A program made the position numbers and the translations under genes. DNA of 64,000 nt from Sandaracinaceae bacterium. Its GTDB lineage: Bacteria; Myxococcota_A; Polyangia; Polyangiales; Sandaracinaceae. The stretch covers positions 62,001-126,000 of the forward strand of contig JAHBWG010000001.1 in NCBI GenBank assembly GCA_019637095.1. The letters are read 5' to 3'. Under the pieces are notes generated by a model. That model was not told the origin of the DNA. It made no database searches and worked only from the letters and a program-made list of their open reading frames with translations. Positions 40,767-49,686 of the stretch are shown in pieces (position 1 is the stretch's first letter; every line of letters starts with the position of its first letter).

Positions 40767-43700
40767 TCACGGCGCCGGTGGGATCCAGGTGGTGATCCCG
40801 GCGGCGCGCGCCACCTCGACGATCGCGCGCGCGACCGCCTCGTCCTCGGCGATCGCGGCGCGGAGGGAGGCGAGCCGCCGGCGCTCGTCGTCGCGCAGCG
40901 GCGCGCTCGCCTCGAGGGCGGCCGCCTCCGCGTGCCGCGCGCGGATCGTCGCGAGCAGCCCGAAGCCCACGTCGGGGTACTCGTCGACGCCGTCGCGCCA
41001 GGGGAACGCCGGGCTCGCCGCGGCCACCCACCGCTCCCCCGTCGCGGACGACTGCACGCGGTACGCCGCGGTGCGGGGATCGGCGCAGATCGGGTGGCCG
41101 CTGCCGGGCAACGCGGCGCCCGCCGCGCACGCGCCCGCGTCCGGCCATGGCGCCGCCTCGTCGAGCGGCCACACGCGCGCGTAGAGACCGGACGCCGCCG
41201 GCGGCGTGGCGAGGACGCCCGCGAAGCGGCGCGTCGATCGCGTGCCCGTCGCGACGACCGGCGTGTCGGCGCCGAGCATGTCCGCGAGGGGCGCGCGGCA
41301 CGCATGGAATTCGCCCGTGCGAGCGTCGCGGCAGCGCGCGACGAACCGCCACGGCGTCGCGAGGGCGGGCGCGCCCGTCGCGTCCGAGCCCACGCGCGGG
41401 CCCGCCGAGCGCGCGTGATCCGTCGCGAGGCCCGTGACGAGCTCGCGCCAGGCCAGCGGGAAGAAGTCGGCGAACGCGGCGTCGCCAGGGCCGCTCGGCC
41501 ACGTCATGCCGAAGTCGCGGTGCGCGGTGAACGCGGCCGCCGCCACGCGCTCCCACTCCGCGCCGAGCTCCGCGACACGTCCGCCGGCGTCGAAGCGCGT
41601 CGCGACCGAGAAACCGAGCCCTCGACCCAGCTCGAGCGCGCCCGGGTCGTCGCCGGCGTGCTCGAACAGCCCGCGCACCGCGTCGAAGCGGTAGCGGCCG
41701 ATGTCCGGTCGCGCCGCGAGCTCGGCCAGCCACGTGTGCGCCGCCTGCATCGCGACGTAGTGGTCGGTGAACCCGAGCGGGCCGCGGCTCGGCCGGAACA
41801 CCGGCTCGTGGTAGTAGCGGTGCAACATGTGTTGCGCGATGCGCGCGGCGAGCACCCGGTCGCGCGCCGACGTGGTGGGCATCGGCCACGCCCTGGTGTG
41901 ACCCCACGGGTAGGCCTCTCGCTCGAGCGCGCGCTGGTGGGCCACGATCGCGGTGAGGCTCTCGCCCGCGTCGTCGAGGTTGCAGTGCGCGTCGTGCGAG
42001 TCGGCGGGACCGCAGGCGGCGTACTCGACCGGGTGGTACGAGGGCCACTCGGGATCGCCCGCGACGTACGACGGGGGCCCGGCGCCCTCGACGTAGTCGA
42101 TGAGATCCGACGCGAGCGAGGAGCACGCGCACCCGCGGGCGCCGCCGCACGGCACCGGGACGGGCGAGCCCGCCAAGCAGCGCTGATGGACGCGCTGCCC
42201 GCTCGCGAGCGTGGGGCTGCCTTCGCGCGAGGGGCAGTCGGCGTCCGTCTCGCAAGGCTCGCCCCCGCCGTACCAGCGCACGAGGCGGCGCGGGTGGAGA
42301 TCGGAGCGCAGCAAGCGCTCGTGCCCGTCGTCCGAGAGGTGGAACGGGTGGACACCGCGGCCGCCCGTCACGATCACCTCGACGAGATCGAAGTAGTCGA
42401 AGAACGCGGCGGCCCGGTCGTACCGCCCGACGCCGGCGAGGTCCGACAGGTCGCCGTGGACGTCGAGCACGCTCGCGCTCGACGCGTTGCCGAGCCCGCT
42501 CGCCATCCGTCGCTCGCGGTGCGCCTGGTGCGCCGCCCAGAAGCGCTCTCCGTCGAGCTCCGAGGTGCCGGGGTCGGTGTGCTCCTCCACCCTCGGCATC
42601 GGATCGGCGAGCGCCTGCGCGAACCAGGCGTCCGGGTAGTGGTCGCGATCGAGCGAGGCGGCGAGGTTCGGCGCGAGGCCGAGCCCGTGGCCGACGAGGC
42701 GCGCGATGAGCGCGCGGTGCAGCGCCTGCTGCCAGCGCAGCCTCGCCTCTCCCGCCGGGCGCCCCGCGAACGCGCGCGCCCAGTAGCGCTGCGGGCCCGC
42801 GGCGTAGTGCGCAGGGCGCGGGTGGAAGATCAGGTGATCGACGAGGAGCCGGTCGCGGTGCTCCTGCGCGATCAGCGGGCGCACCGCGCCGCCGCGCAGC
42901 GGCGAGAGCGCGACGATCGCGGCCGTGAGATCGCGCGGCGAGGGATCGTCCGCCGTCACGCCGAGCCGCGCGGCGGCGAGCGGATCGTCCCGCAGGAGAT
43001 GCGCGGCGGCCTCCGCGACGAAGGGCTCGACGAGCTCGCGCTCCGCCGCGCCCGGGGGTCCGCCGCCCAGGAGCGAGAACCTCGGATCCCCGGGATCGCG
43101 CGCCGGCAGCTCGGGGCGCCGCGGCGTCGCCGGCGCGCGCCAGGCGATGGGCGACGGGCCCGGACGCGCGCCGCCGCCACCCGCGCCGCGCGGCAGCGCG
43201 ATCCGGGCGATGCGCTCGTAGTAGCCGTCCCACGCGGGATCCCCGAACAGGGCGCCCTCGCTCCGCTCGCCGCGCAGGACGGGCCAGAGCGCGTCGGCGA
43301 TGTCGCCGAGCTGCGCGAGGCACCCGCCGCCGACGTGGAGGCGCGACGTGACGATCTCGCCGGTCGTGGGATCGAGCCGCGGCTGGGCGATCGCGCACCA
43401 CGCCGCGTCGGGCACGTGCTGGATGCGATGCGCGCGCAGGTCCTCGAGGGCGCGCTCGGCGAACGTGACGGTGAGCCGGCACTCCTCGCCGACGAAGCGC
43501 ATCGCGAGGACCTCGTCCCCGTACGCATCCGGCGCCGACGGGCGCGCGGGATCCGGCCGCCCCTCGATCCAGCAGTCGAACGCGCCGGGCGCGCGCGCGG
43601 CGGGCGGCGTGAACCAGTCGGAGCGCGCGGAGCACTCGCGGGTGTCCGGCATCACCTCCGGCGCGCGGACGTCGCCGCCGCAGTAGCACCACGCGGTCGG

Positions 43701-44891
43701 GTCGTCGGGCTGGCAGGTCACCACGTCGCGCATCGGCGGCGCGCGTCCGTCGATCGCGCGCTGCGCCGTCATCAGCGCCTCGTTCCACTGCGCCACCGCC
43801 TCGAAGACCCCGCGCACGAGGTGCCGTGGGTAGTCGGGCGGCAGCTCGAACGAGGCACGCGCCGGCACGCGCGCGCGGAGCGGCAGCGTGCACCGGCGCG
43901 CCACGGGATCGCACGTCGAGCCGTCGAAGGGATCACAGGCCGCGTCGGAGGTGCAGGCCGCGTCGCGCAGCGACGTCTCCCACAGCTGGCGCAGCGCGCG
44001 GTACGCGACGGGCGCGCCGGCCTCTTCGCCCGCGACGCGGAGCAGCGCGAAGCGCGCCTCTTCGTCGGCGTGGTGGCGCCGGACCTCGTAGCGCGGCGTC
44101 GGGGGCACTCGCAGGAACGCCAGGCGGCGCGACACCGCGAGCTCCTCGCAGCGCGCGAGCGCACAATCCTCGGGCGTCCACGTCTCGGAGACACCGGCCG
44201 AGAAGTAGTGGACCGTCCCCGCGTCGCGCGCGGGCCAGCGGGCCGCGGCGCTCGGATCCTCGGCGACGCGCTCGACGTGGAGCGCGACCGGCGCGCCGGT
44301 CGCCGCGAGCCGCCGCCGGTAGCGCAGCGCCGAGGTCGCGCCGTCGAGCGTGGCGCCGAAGAGCCCGGCCTCGAGCAGCGCGCGATCCCAGCCCACGCGC
44401 AGGTAGCGCCGCTCGTGGGGCGGCCGGTCGCGCGAGTGCGCGCCGGTCTCCGGGTCGACGTCGAGCCGCTCGAGGATCGGGAACGCGGCGAGCGGCGCGG
44501 CGCGCGCGTCGTCCACCGTGAGGAGGAGGACCTCGTCGCCGGTGAGCTGGAAGCGCACCCGCGCCAGCGTCGGCTCGCGGTCCGTCGCGCGTCCGAGCGA
44601 CAGCGCGCCGACGAACGGCGCCGTCGCGCCGCCGCGCCCGACGTCGGGCTGCGCCCCGGAGACGTGGGTGACGGCCGCCGCGTGCCACCACTCACCCTCG
44701 AGCGCCTCGACGGGAATCACACCCGGCGGCAGGGGCGGGAGCGCCGCTCCTCCGTCGGCGAGGGAGCCGCCGTCGCCAGAGGGCGCTCCGTCCGGCGGAG
44801 GTGAGGCGACGTGAGAGCAGTAGCAGCCCGCCGCCGAGGTCGAGGCGACGAAGAGCCAGAGCGCGGGGAGGGTCGAGCGTCTCCAAAGCAT
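40767..44891 (-). CDS. 1,374-residue lipoprotein with degenerate metalloprotease motif
   Basis: Lipoprotein signal ending in STSAAGC, then Pro/Asp/Gly-rich linker. The chain resembles the very large myxobacterial lipoproteins annotated as zinc-dependent metalloproteases: many Cys pairs (CTSDAACDPFDGSTCDPVARR), WNEALMTAQRAI, and near residue 722-745 LVGHGLGLAPNLAASLDRDH. In active members that segment reads HEVGHTLGLRHNFAAS. Here the first His and Glu are replaced by R and L and the third His by P, while the second His is kept. I infer a non-catalytic paralog. Intact single frame over 4.1 kb; alone on its strand. Function unknown. Confidence 0.7.
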   Translation of the reverse strand: MLWRRSTLPALWLFVASTSAAGCYCSHVASPPPDGAPSGDGGSLADGGAALPPLPPGVIPVEALEGEWWHAAAVTHVSGAQPDVGRGGATAPFVGALSLGRATDREPTLARVRFQLTGDEVLLLTVDDARAAPLAAFPILERLDVDPETGAHSRDRPPHERRYLRVGWDRALLEAGLFGATLDGATSALRYRRRLAATGAPVALHVERVAEDPSAAARWPARDAGTVHYFSAGVSETWTPEDCALARCEELAVSRRLAFLRVPPTPRYEVRRHHADEEARFALLRVAGEEAGAPVAYRALRQLWETSLRDAACTSDAACDPFDGSTCDPVARRCTLPLRARVPARASFELPPDYPRHLVRGVFEAVAQWNEALMTAQRAIDGRAPPMRDVVTCQPDDPTAWCYCGGDVRAPEVMPDTRECSARSDWFTPPAARAPGAFDCWIEGRPDPARPSAPDAYGDEVLAMRFVGEECRLTVTFAERALEDLRAHRIQHVPDAAWCAIAQPRLDPTTGEIVTSRLHVGGGCLAQLGDIADALWPVLRGERSEGALFGDPAWDGYYERIARIALPRGAGGGGARPGPSPIAWRAPATPRRPELPARDPGDPRFSLLGGGPPGAAERELVEPFVAEAAAHLLRDDPLAAARLGVTADDPSPRDLTAAIVALSPLRGGAVRPLIAQEHRDRLLVDHLIFHPRPAHYAAGPQRYWARAFAGRPAGEARLRWQQALHRALIARLVGHGLGLAPNLAASLDRDHYPDAWFAQALADPMPRVEEHTDPGTSELDGERFWAAHQAHRERRMASGLGNASSASVLDVHGDLSDLAGVGRYDRAAAFFDYFDLVEVIVTGGRGVHPFHLSDDGHERLLRSDLHPRRLVRWYGGGEPCETDADCPSREGSPTLASGQRVHQRCLAGSPVPVPCGGARGCACSSLASDLIDYVEGAGPPSYVAGDPEWPSYHPVEYAACGPADSHDAHCNLDDAGESLTAIVAHQRALEREAYPWGHTRAWPMPTTSARDRVLAARIAQHMLHRYYHEPVFRPSRGPLGFTDHYVAMQAAHTWLAELAARPDIGRYRFDAVRGLFEHAGDDPGALELGRGLGFSVATRFDAGGRVAELGAEWERVAAAAFTAHRDFGMTWPSGPGDAAFADFFPLAWRELVTGLATDHARSAGPRVGSDATGAPALATPWRFVARCRDARTGEFHACRAPLADMLGADTPVVATGTRSTRRFAGVLATPPAASGLYARVWPLDEAAPWPDAGACAAGAALPGSGHPICADPRTAAYRVQSSATGERWVAAASPAFPWRDGVDEYPDVGFGLLATIRARHAEAAALEASAPLRDDERRRLASLRAAIAEDEAVARAIVEVARAAGITTWIPPAP

Positions 44892-45058
44892 GGGGCGCGT
44901 ACCGTGCAGACACCGTACCCACGCGCTCCGGGCCGCGGAGCGGGGCGGAGCACGTCCGCGCCGACGCCTCCGGGGTGCGCTCGGAGCGCGCGACCGAAAC
45001 GAACGTTACGCGCGCCGCGTGGGATCGCCGCGCGCGGCCCGGGGTGTAGGTAGCCGGC

Positions 45059-45364
45059 GTGACCCCGACGACCGACACCGTCCGCGGTGCGCTGCGCCAA
45101 GTCCTCGACCCGGAGATCGGGCTCGACGTGGTGGCCCTGGGCCTCGTGTACGACGTCGTCGTGCGCGAGGGAGAGGTGCGCGTGGAGCTCACCATGACCA
45201 CGGCCGCGTGCCCGCTCGCCGAGAGCATCGTCGAGGACGCGCGCCGCGTGGTGGCCGCGCTCCCCGGCGTGCGCGCGGTGGAGGTGCGCCTCGTGTGGGA
45301 GCCGCCGTGGACCCCGGCGCGCATGAGCAGCGAGGCGCGCCGCGAGCTCGGGTGGGATCGGTGA
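45059..45364 (+). CDS. MIP18/DUF59 iron-sulfur assembly-type protein
   Basis: GTG start; 101 residues, the full length of a stand-alone DUF59 domain. Key stretches: LRQVLDPEIGLDVVALGLVYDV and LTMTTAACPLAESIVED with the conserved Cys, then VEVRLVWEPPWTPARMS. Relatives (SufT, PaaD, MIP18) help mature Fe-S or other metal centres. GTGA overlap with an NnrS-like membrane protein gene suggests the two act in one heme/metal or nitrogen-oxide pathway. Confidence 0.88.
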   Translation: MTPTTDTVRGALRQVLDPEIGLDVVALGLVYDVVVREGEVRVELTMTTAACPLAESIVEDARRVVAALPGVRAVEVRLVWEPPWTPARMSSEARRELGWDR

Positions 45365-46440
45365 GCGGAGCCGGCCCGTCGCCCCGGGAGATCGGGGCGC
45401 GGCGCGCGCTGCTGCTCGGCGCGGCGGCGGGCGCGCTCAGCGCGATCCTCGGGGGCTTGGCGCGCTTCGGCTGGAGCGTGCCCGCGTTGCGGACGGGGAC
45501 CGCGGCGCATGGCCCGCTGCTCGTCGTCGGGGTGTTCGCGACGGTGATCGGGCTCGAGCGCGCGGTCGCGCTCGGCGCGCGGTGGGCCTACGCGGGCCCC
45601 GCGTTCGGTGTCGCGGCGATCGGCGCGCACGCGCTCGGCGCGCACGCCGCCGCGGCGTGGCTCGCGAGCGGCAGCGCGGCCGGCCTCGTGGCCGTCGACG
45701 TCGCGATCGTGCGGCGCCAGCCCGCGGCGTTCACCGCGCTGATGCTGCTCGGCGCGCTGGTCCTGTTCGGCGCGACGCTCGCGTCGGCGCTCGGGCGGCC
45801 GGTCCCCGAGGTCGCGCTCGCGTGGGTGGCGTTCTTCGTCTGCACGATCGTCGCGGAGCGGCTCGAGCTGTCGCGGCTGGTGCGCACGCCGCGCGCGGCG
45901 ACGCTCGCGCTGAGCGCGCTGCTGGTCGTGACCGCGATCGCCGCCGGCCTCGCCGCGCAGTGGCCGATCGCGACGCGCGCGCTCGGCGGCGCGCTCGTGC
46001 TCGTCGCCCTCTGGGAGCTGCGCTTCGACGTCGCCTCGCGCACCATCCGTCGCGCGGGCCTGCCGCGCTTCGTGGCGGTGGGCGTGCTGTCCGGCGTGGG
46101 CTGGCTCGCGGTCGCGGGCGCGCTGCTCGCCGCGAAGGGCTTCGAGCGCACCGCCGCGTACGACGCGACGCTGCACGCGGTCTTCGTGGGCTTCGTGCTG
46201 TCGATGGTGTTCGCGCACGCGCCGATCATCTTGCCGGCGGTCGCGCGCGTGGAGCTGCCCTTCCACCCGATCCTCTACGCGCCGCTCGCCGCGCTCCACG
46301 CGAGCCTCGCCCTCCGCGTCGTCGCGGGGCTCGCCGGCGCCGCCGAGCTGCGCGCGCTCGGCGGGCTCGGGAACGCGCTCGCGCTCGGCCTCCTCGTGCT
46401 GGCCGTGCTCTTCGCGCGCGCGGCGCCGCGCGCCGCGTAG
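45361..46440 (+). CDS. NnrS-like multi-span membrane protein
   Basis: 359 residues with about eleven hydrophobic spans. The stretch LRTGTAAHGPLLVVGVFATV followed by GLERAVALGARWAYAGP, and the C-terminal FAHAPIILPAVARVELPFHP, match the NnrS-related family, whose His residues bind heme and Cu and which is tied to nitrosative-stress or nitrogen-oxide metabolism. Translational overlap with the DUF59 gene. I see no FNR or NNR box upstream, so regulation is unclear. Confidence 0.78.
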   Translation: MSGAGPSPREIGARRALLLGAAAGALSAILGGLARFGWSVPALRTGTAAHGPLLVVGVFATVIGLERAVALGARWAYAGPAFGVAAIGAHALGAHAAAAWLASGSAAGLVAVDVAIVRRQPAAFTALMLLGALVLFGATLASALGRPVPEVALAWVAFFVCTIVAERLELSRLVRTPRAATLALSALLVVTAIAAGLAAQWPIATRALGGALVLVALWELRFDVASRTIRRAGLPRFVAVGVLSGVGWLAVAGALLAAKGFERTAAYDATLHAVFVGFVLSMVFAHAPIILPAVARVELPFHPILYAPLAALHASLALRVVAGLAGAAELRALGGLGNALALGLLVLAVLFARAAPRAA

Positions 46441-46579
46441 CGCCGCCCCCCGCACGCCCACGGTGGCAGGATCGGTGATCTCGGCGCCGCGGGCACGCGC
46501 TCCCTCGACGACTCGGCGCGCCGTCGTCGCGCTTGACGCAGGCGGATCCCGGCACGTAAGAGTGCGCGCTCGTCACGCG

Positions 46580-47074
46580 ATGCAGTACGAGCCCACGCCC
46601 CCCATCGGCGCGCACGGCTGGGCCATCCAGCGGGTCGGCCCGTGGGTCCTCGGGCACTGGGACGCGTCGCTGAACGAGGAGCGGGTGCTCGCGTGCGCCC
46701 GCCTCTACCGCGCGGCGCGGGACGCGCACGGCCGCTTCTCGGTGCTCGCCGTGTTCACGGGCTACCCCTTCGAGATGGATCTGCTGGTGGCGGGCCGCAC
46801 GCGGGCGCTGGTGACCTCGCTGTTCATGGAGGTGCGCCCCTCGGTCGACGCCCTGATCTTCCCGCTCGAGGGCTCGGGCCTGATCGCGTCGATCATGCGG
46901 AGCGCGGCGGCGAGCGTGGTGCAGGCGCTCCCGAGCCGCATGCCGCTCTACTTCCCCGCGAACCTCGAGGAGGGCTTCCGGCTCGCGCGCGACGCGCAGC
47001 TCTTCGATCGCGTGCCCGAGCCCACGATCCGAATGCAGATGGAGGTCCTGCGCTCCCACGCGCGCAGACCGTGA
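46580..47074 (+). CDS. Hypothetical protein
   Basis: Start chosen at MQYEPTPPIGAHGW (46580), where coding-like sequence begins; the frame is open further upstream. 164 residues, soluble, alpha/beta with WVLGHWDASLNEERVLACAR, LYRAARDAHGRFSVLAVFTG and MRSAAASVVQALPSRMPLYF. It looks like a SpoIIAA/STAS-sized protein, a pattern common in Polyangiales, but I cannot place it in a named family. Its 3' end overlaps the antisense end of the Uma2 gene by 127 bases. Confidence 0.65.
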   Translation: MQYEPTPPIGAHGWAIQRVGPWVLGHWDASLNEERVLACARLYRAARDAHGRFSVLAVFTGYPFEMDLLVAGRTRALVTSLFMEVRPSVDALIFPLEGSGLIASIMRSAAASVVQALPSRMPLYFPANLEEGFRLARDAQLFDRVPEPTIRMQMEVLRSHARRP

Positions 47075-47648
47075 GCGCGCGGGTCAGCCGGCGGGTCGAG
47101 GTAGATCGCGTCGACGTCGGGCACGACGTCGATCGAGCGCAGCGTGAGCCGATCGCCGGCCGCGGCCTCGCGCAGCATCCAGCCGTCGGGCGTCCGCTGG
47201 AACACCTCGATCCGCGGGACCTCCTGGCTCACGAGGACGTACTCGTCGAGCGAGGCGAGGCGCCGGTAGTGCGCGAACTTCTCGCCGCGATCGTCGCGCT
47301 CGGTCTCGCTCGAGGAGACCTCGACGAGGACGACCGGGTTCGTGACCGCGTGGCGATCCCTCGGCGAGGTCTGCCGGGGGCCGCACACGACCGAGGCGTC
47401 CGGGTAGGTCGTACGGTCGGTCTCGTCGACCCGGACGCGGCCGCCCGAGCTCAGCACGACGCACGGCTTGCCGGCGGGGGCGACGCCGAGCTCACGGACG
47501 ATCGCCGCCTGCAGGCGGGCGTGCTCGATCGAGCCGCCGGGCCACGGCCCAGACGACGCCGCGGAGGTACTCGTGCTTTCTGCGCGCTGCCCGCCGCGAG
47601 GGCGAGGTACTCGTCGTAGGTCGCACGGATCGGCTCGGCCGCGGTCAT
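46948..47648 (-). pseudogene. Uma2-family (DUF820) nuclease with two frameshifts
   Basis: Read from 47648: MTAAEPIRATYDEYLALAAG then AQK; skipping one base at 47576 gives HEYLRGVVWAVA; skipping one base in 47539-47541 gives GGSIEHARLQAAIVRELG and on through YPDASVVCGPRQ, VVLVEVSSSETERDD and GEKFAHYRRLASLDEYV. The joined protein is a textbook Uma2 (PD-(D/E)xK fold) with catalytic PD and E...D...K residues intact. Two single-base insertions so close together, with the rest perfect, could be sequencing error or very recent decay. Uma2 genes are numerous in such genomes; role unknown. Confidence 0.7.
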
Positions 47649-47806
47649 CGACGCCAGCGTAGCGCGGGCGCGGCGGCGCTCCACGCGCTCGGCCACTCAC
47701 GCGCGCGCCGGCGGCGCGGGCCGCCCCCGTAGGCCCGCGCAAGCGAGCTTGCTCGGCGCGCGCCCTGGGGCGTGATAGCGTGCGGCTGACGCGAAGGGGG
47801 ACTCGG

Positions 47807-49678
47807 ATGAAGCTCGCACGGTGCATGGCGCTCGGCGCCCTGTGGCTCTCGCTCGCGGGCTGCGACGGCGACCCGCCGATGGACGGCGGGACGGCGATGG
47901 ACGCGGGCGCGCGCGACGCGGCGACGATCGACGGCGCGCCGGACGACGCGCCGCGCGCGGACGGCGCGATGGCCGACGGCGCGGCGCCCGACGCGGCGCC
48001 CCCCGCGAGCTGTGACGGCGTGACGTGCAGCGACCACGGCACCTGCGTCGAGGGCCCCGTGCGCTGCGAGTGCGACGCGGGCTACGTCGCGTCCGGGCTC
48101 GAGTGCGTCCCCGACGTCGTGCCTTCGACCGGCGACCTGTTCGTGGCGCTGCCGGCGACGGGCTCGGTCGCGGCGACGATGCACCCGAACGAGAGCGTGG
48201 CGCTCGGCGCGCCGACCGTCGTCTCGTTCGGCGTGCCGTTCCCGCGCGGCGTGGTCGACGACGTCGCCCGCGTACGCGTGACGACGGCGGACGGCGCGGA
48301 GATCCCCGCGCACGTGGAGGAGCTCGCGCGCTGGCGCTCGCTCGGCAGCGGCGCGGGCTTCCCCGGCGGCGTGCGCGCGGCCCTCGTCCAGCTCGCGTGG
48401 ACCTTCACCGCGCGTGAGCCGGTGGGCCTGCGCGTCCACTGGGGCACCGCGCCCGCGGCCTCGCCCGCGCGCATGGGTGATCCGTGGGACGGATGGACGC
48501 CGATCGAGGCGAGCGCGTTCTTCCCCACCGAGTACCCCGCCGGCGTGCGCGAGCCGAGCGTGCTCGTGACGTTCCCGGCGTCGTGGCTGGGCTCGTGCAT
48601 CCTGCGCACGCGCACCGAGCCGTTCGGCACGGACCCCGAGTGGGCGTTCTTCGACGACGCGTACCCCGAGTTCGCGCGTACCGGCGTCAACGACGTGGAC
48701 CCGCGCGTCACCGCGGGCAACCGCATCGACTACGTGGGCCAGGCGGAGCCGTGGCTCTTCCAGCGCGCGCTCACGCTCTTGGGCGCGTACGTGCGCAGCG
48801 GTGACGTCGCGTGGCTGCGGCACGCGCACCGCGCGGCGCAGTACTACGCGTCGCGGCTGACGAGCGCGGGCTACTTCGAGCTCGCGGCGGGCGACCTCAA
48901 GTACGCGTACGGCGGCGCGCTCTTCGCCGACCTGATGCTCACCGGCGACACGCGGCACCTCGCGCGCATCCGCGCCGTGGCGACCGCGGGGAGCAGCTGG
49001 AACCCGGTCTACACCGCGACGACGCGGTTCTGGACGGAGCGGCACCAGACCTACGCGCTCTACGCCGCGCTGATCGCGTGGGAGGCGACCGGCGAGGAGG
49101 CGTACGCGACGCGCGCGGGGGCGGTCGTCGACGCGACGCTGCGCATGGCGCGCGAGCCGGTGAACGGCTGGGCCCCGGAGGGCTGCTTGCTCCACACGAG
49201 CGACTCGCACGAGGCCGACGGACGCGCGGATCGCATCTGCTCGCCGTGGATGAGCGCGCTGCTCGCGGAGGCGCTCTTCCGCTACTACGTCCACTCCGAA
49301 GACGAGGGCGTGCTCGACATGCTCGCAGGGCTCGCGGACTTCGTGCGCACGACCGGCGCGGCCGCCGACGGCGCGGGGCTGTCGCCGTACTACCTCGTCT
49401 CGAGCGTCACGCGCGACGCGCCGGACATCGAGCACGCCTGCGACGTCGCGGGGCTCGTGGCGCGCGGCGCGTGGGCGCGGCGCGCGCGCGGCGGCGATCC
49501 GAGCGCGCTGCTCGAGACGACGCGGCGCCTGCTCACGAACTGCCGCGCCAACCTCGCGAGTTGGCACCGTCCCGGCGGCCCCGCCTCGGGGCTGAGCGAG
49601 TGGCGGCTCTCGCCGCCGCGCAAGCTCAACTGGTGGTTCGGCACGACGCTCGATCTGCCCTGGCTCGCCGAGCCCTGA
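47807..49678 (+). CDS. Lipoprotein with EGF-like repeat and helical-barrel domain
   Basis: ATG at 47807 with GAAGGGGG upstream; 623 residues. Lipobox LWLSLAGC, Asp/Ala/Gly/Met spacer, then an EGF-like Cys module (CDGVTCSDHGTC and CECDAGYVASGLEC). The N-terminal half of the rest is beta-rich (VPFPRGVVDDVARVRVTTAD); the C-terminal ~350 residues are helical with repeating motifs (HRAAQYYASRLTSAGYFELA; YAYGGALFADLMLTGDTRHL; YALYAALIAWEATGEEAY), typical of an (alpha/alpha)6 barrel as in glycan lyases or hydrolases. No catalytic pair is identified. It opens the secreted carbohydrate-enzyme region. Confidence 0.72.
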   Translation: MKLARCMALGALWLSLAGCDGDPPMDGGTAMDAGARDAATIDGAPDDAPRADGAMADGAAPDAAPPASCDGVTCSDHGTCVEGPVRCECDAGYVASGLECVPDVVPSTGDLFVALPATGSVAATMHPNESVALGAPTVVSFGVPFPRGVVDDVARVRVTTADGAEIPAHVEELARWRSLGSGAGFPGGVRAALVQLAWTFTAREPVGLRVHWGTAPAASPARMGDPWDGWTPIEASAFFPTEYPAGVREPSVLVTFPASWLGSCILRTRTEPFGTDPEWAFFDDAYPEFARTGVNDVDPRVTAGNRIDYVGQAEPWLFQRALTLLGAYVRSGDVAWLRHAHRAAQYYASRLTSAGYFELAAGDLKYAYGGALFADLMLTGDTRHLARIRAVATAGSSWNPVYTATTRFWTERHQTYALYAALIAWEATGEEAYATRAGAVVDATLRMAREPVNGWAPEGCLLHTSDSHEADGRADRICSPWMSALLAEALFRYYVHSEDEGVLDMLAGLADFVRTTGAAADGAGLSPYYLVSSVTRDAPDIEHACDVAGLVARGAWARRARGGDPSALLETTRRLLTNCRANLASWHRPGGPASGLSEWRLSPPRKLNWWFGTTLDLPWLAEP

Positions 49679-49686
49679 CGCTCGCG

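Noticed and set aside
39976-44804. Two very long overlapping frames (minus 1,312 and plus 1,411 residues)
   Set aside because: Both are out-of-frame reads of the 1,374-residue lipoprotein gene, which alone has a signal peptide and sensible amino-acid use.
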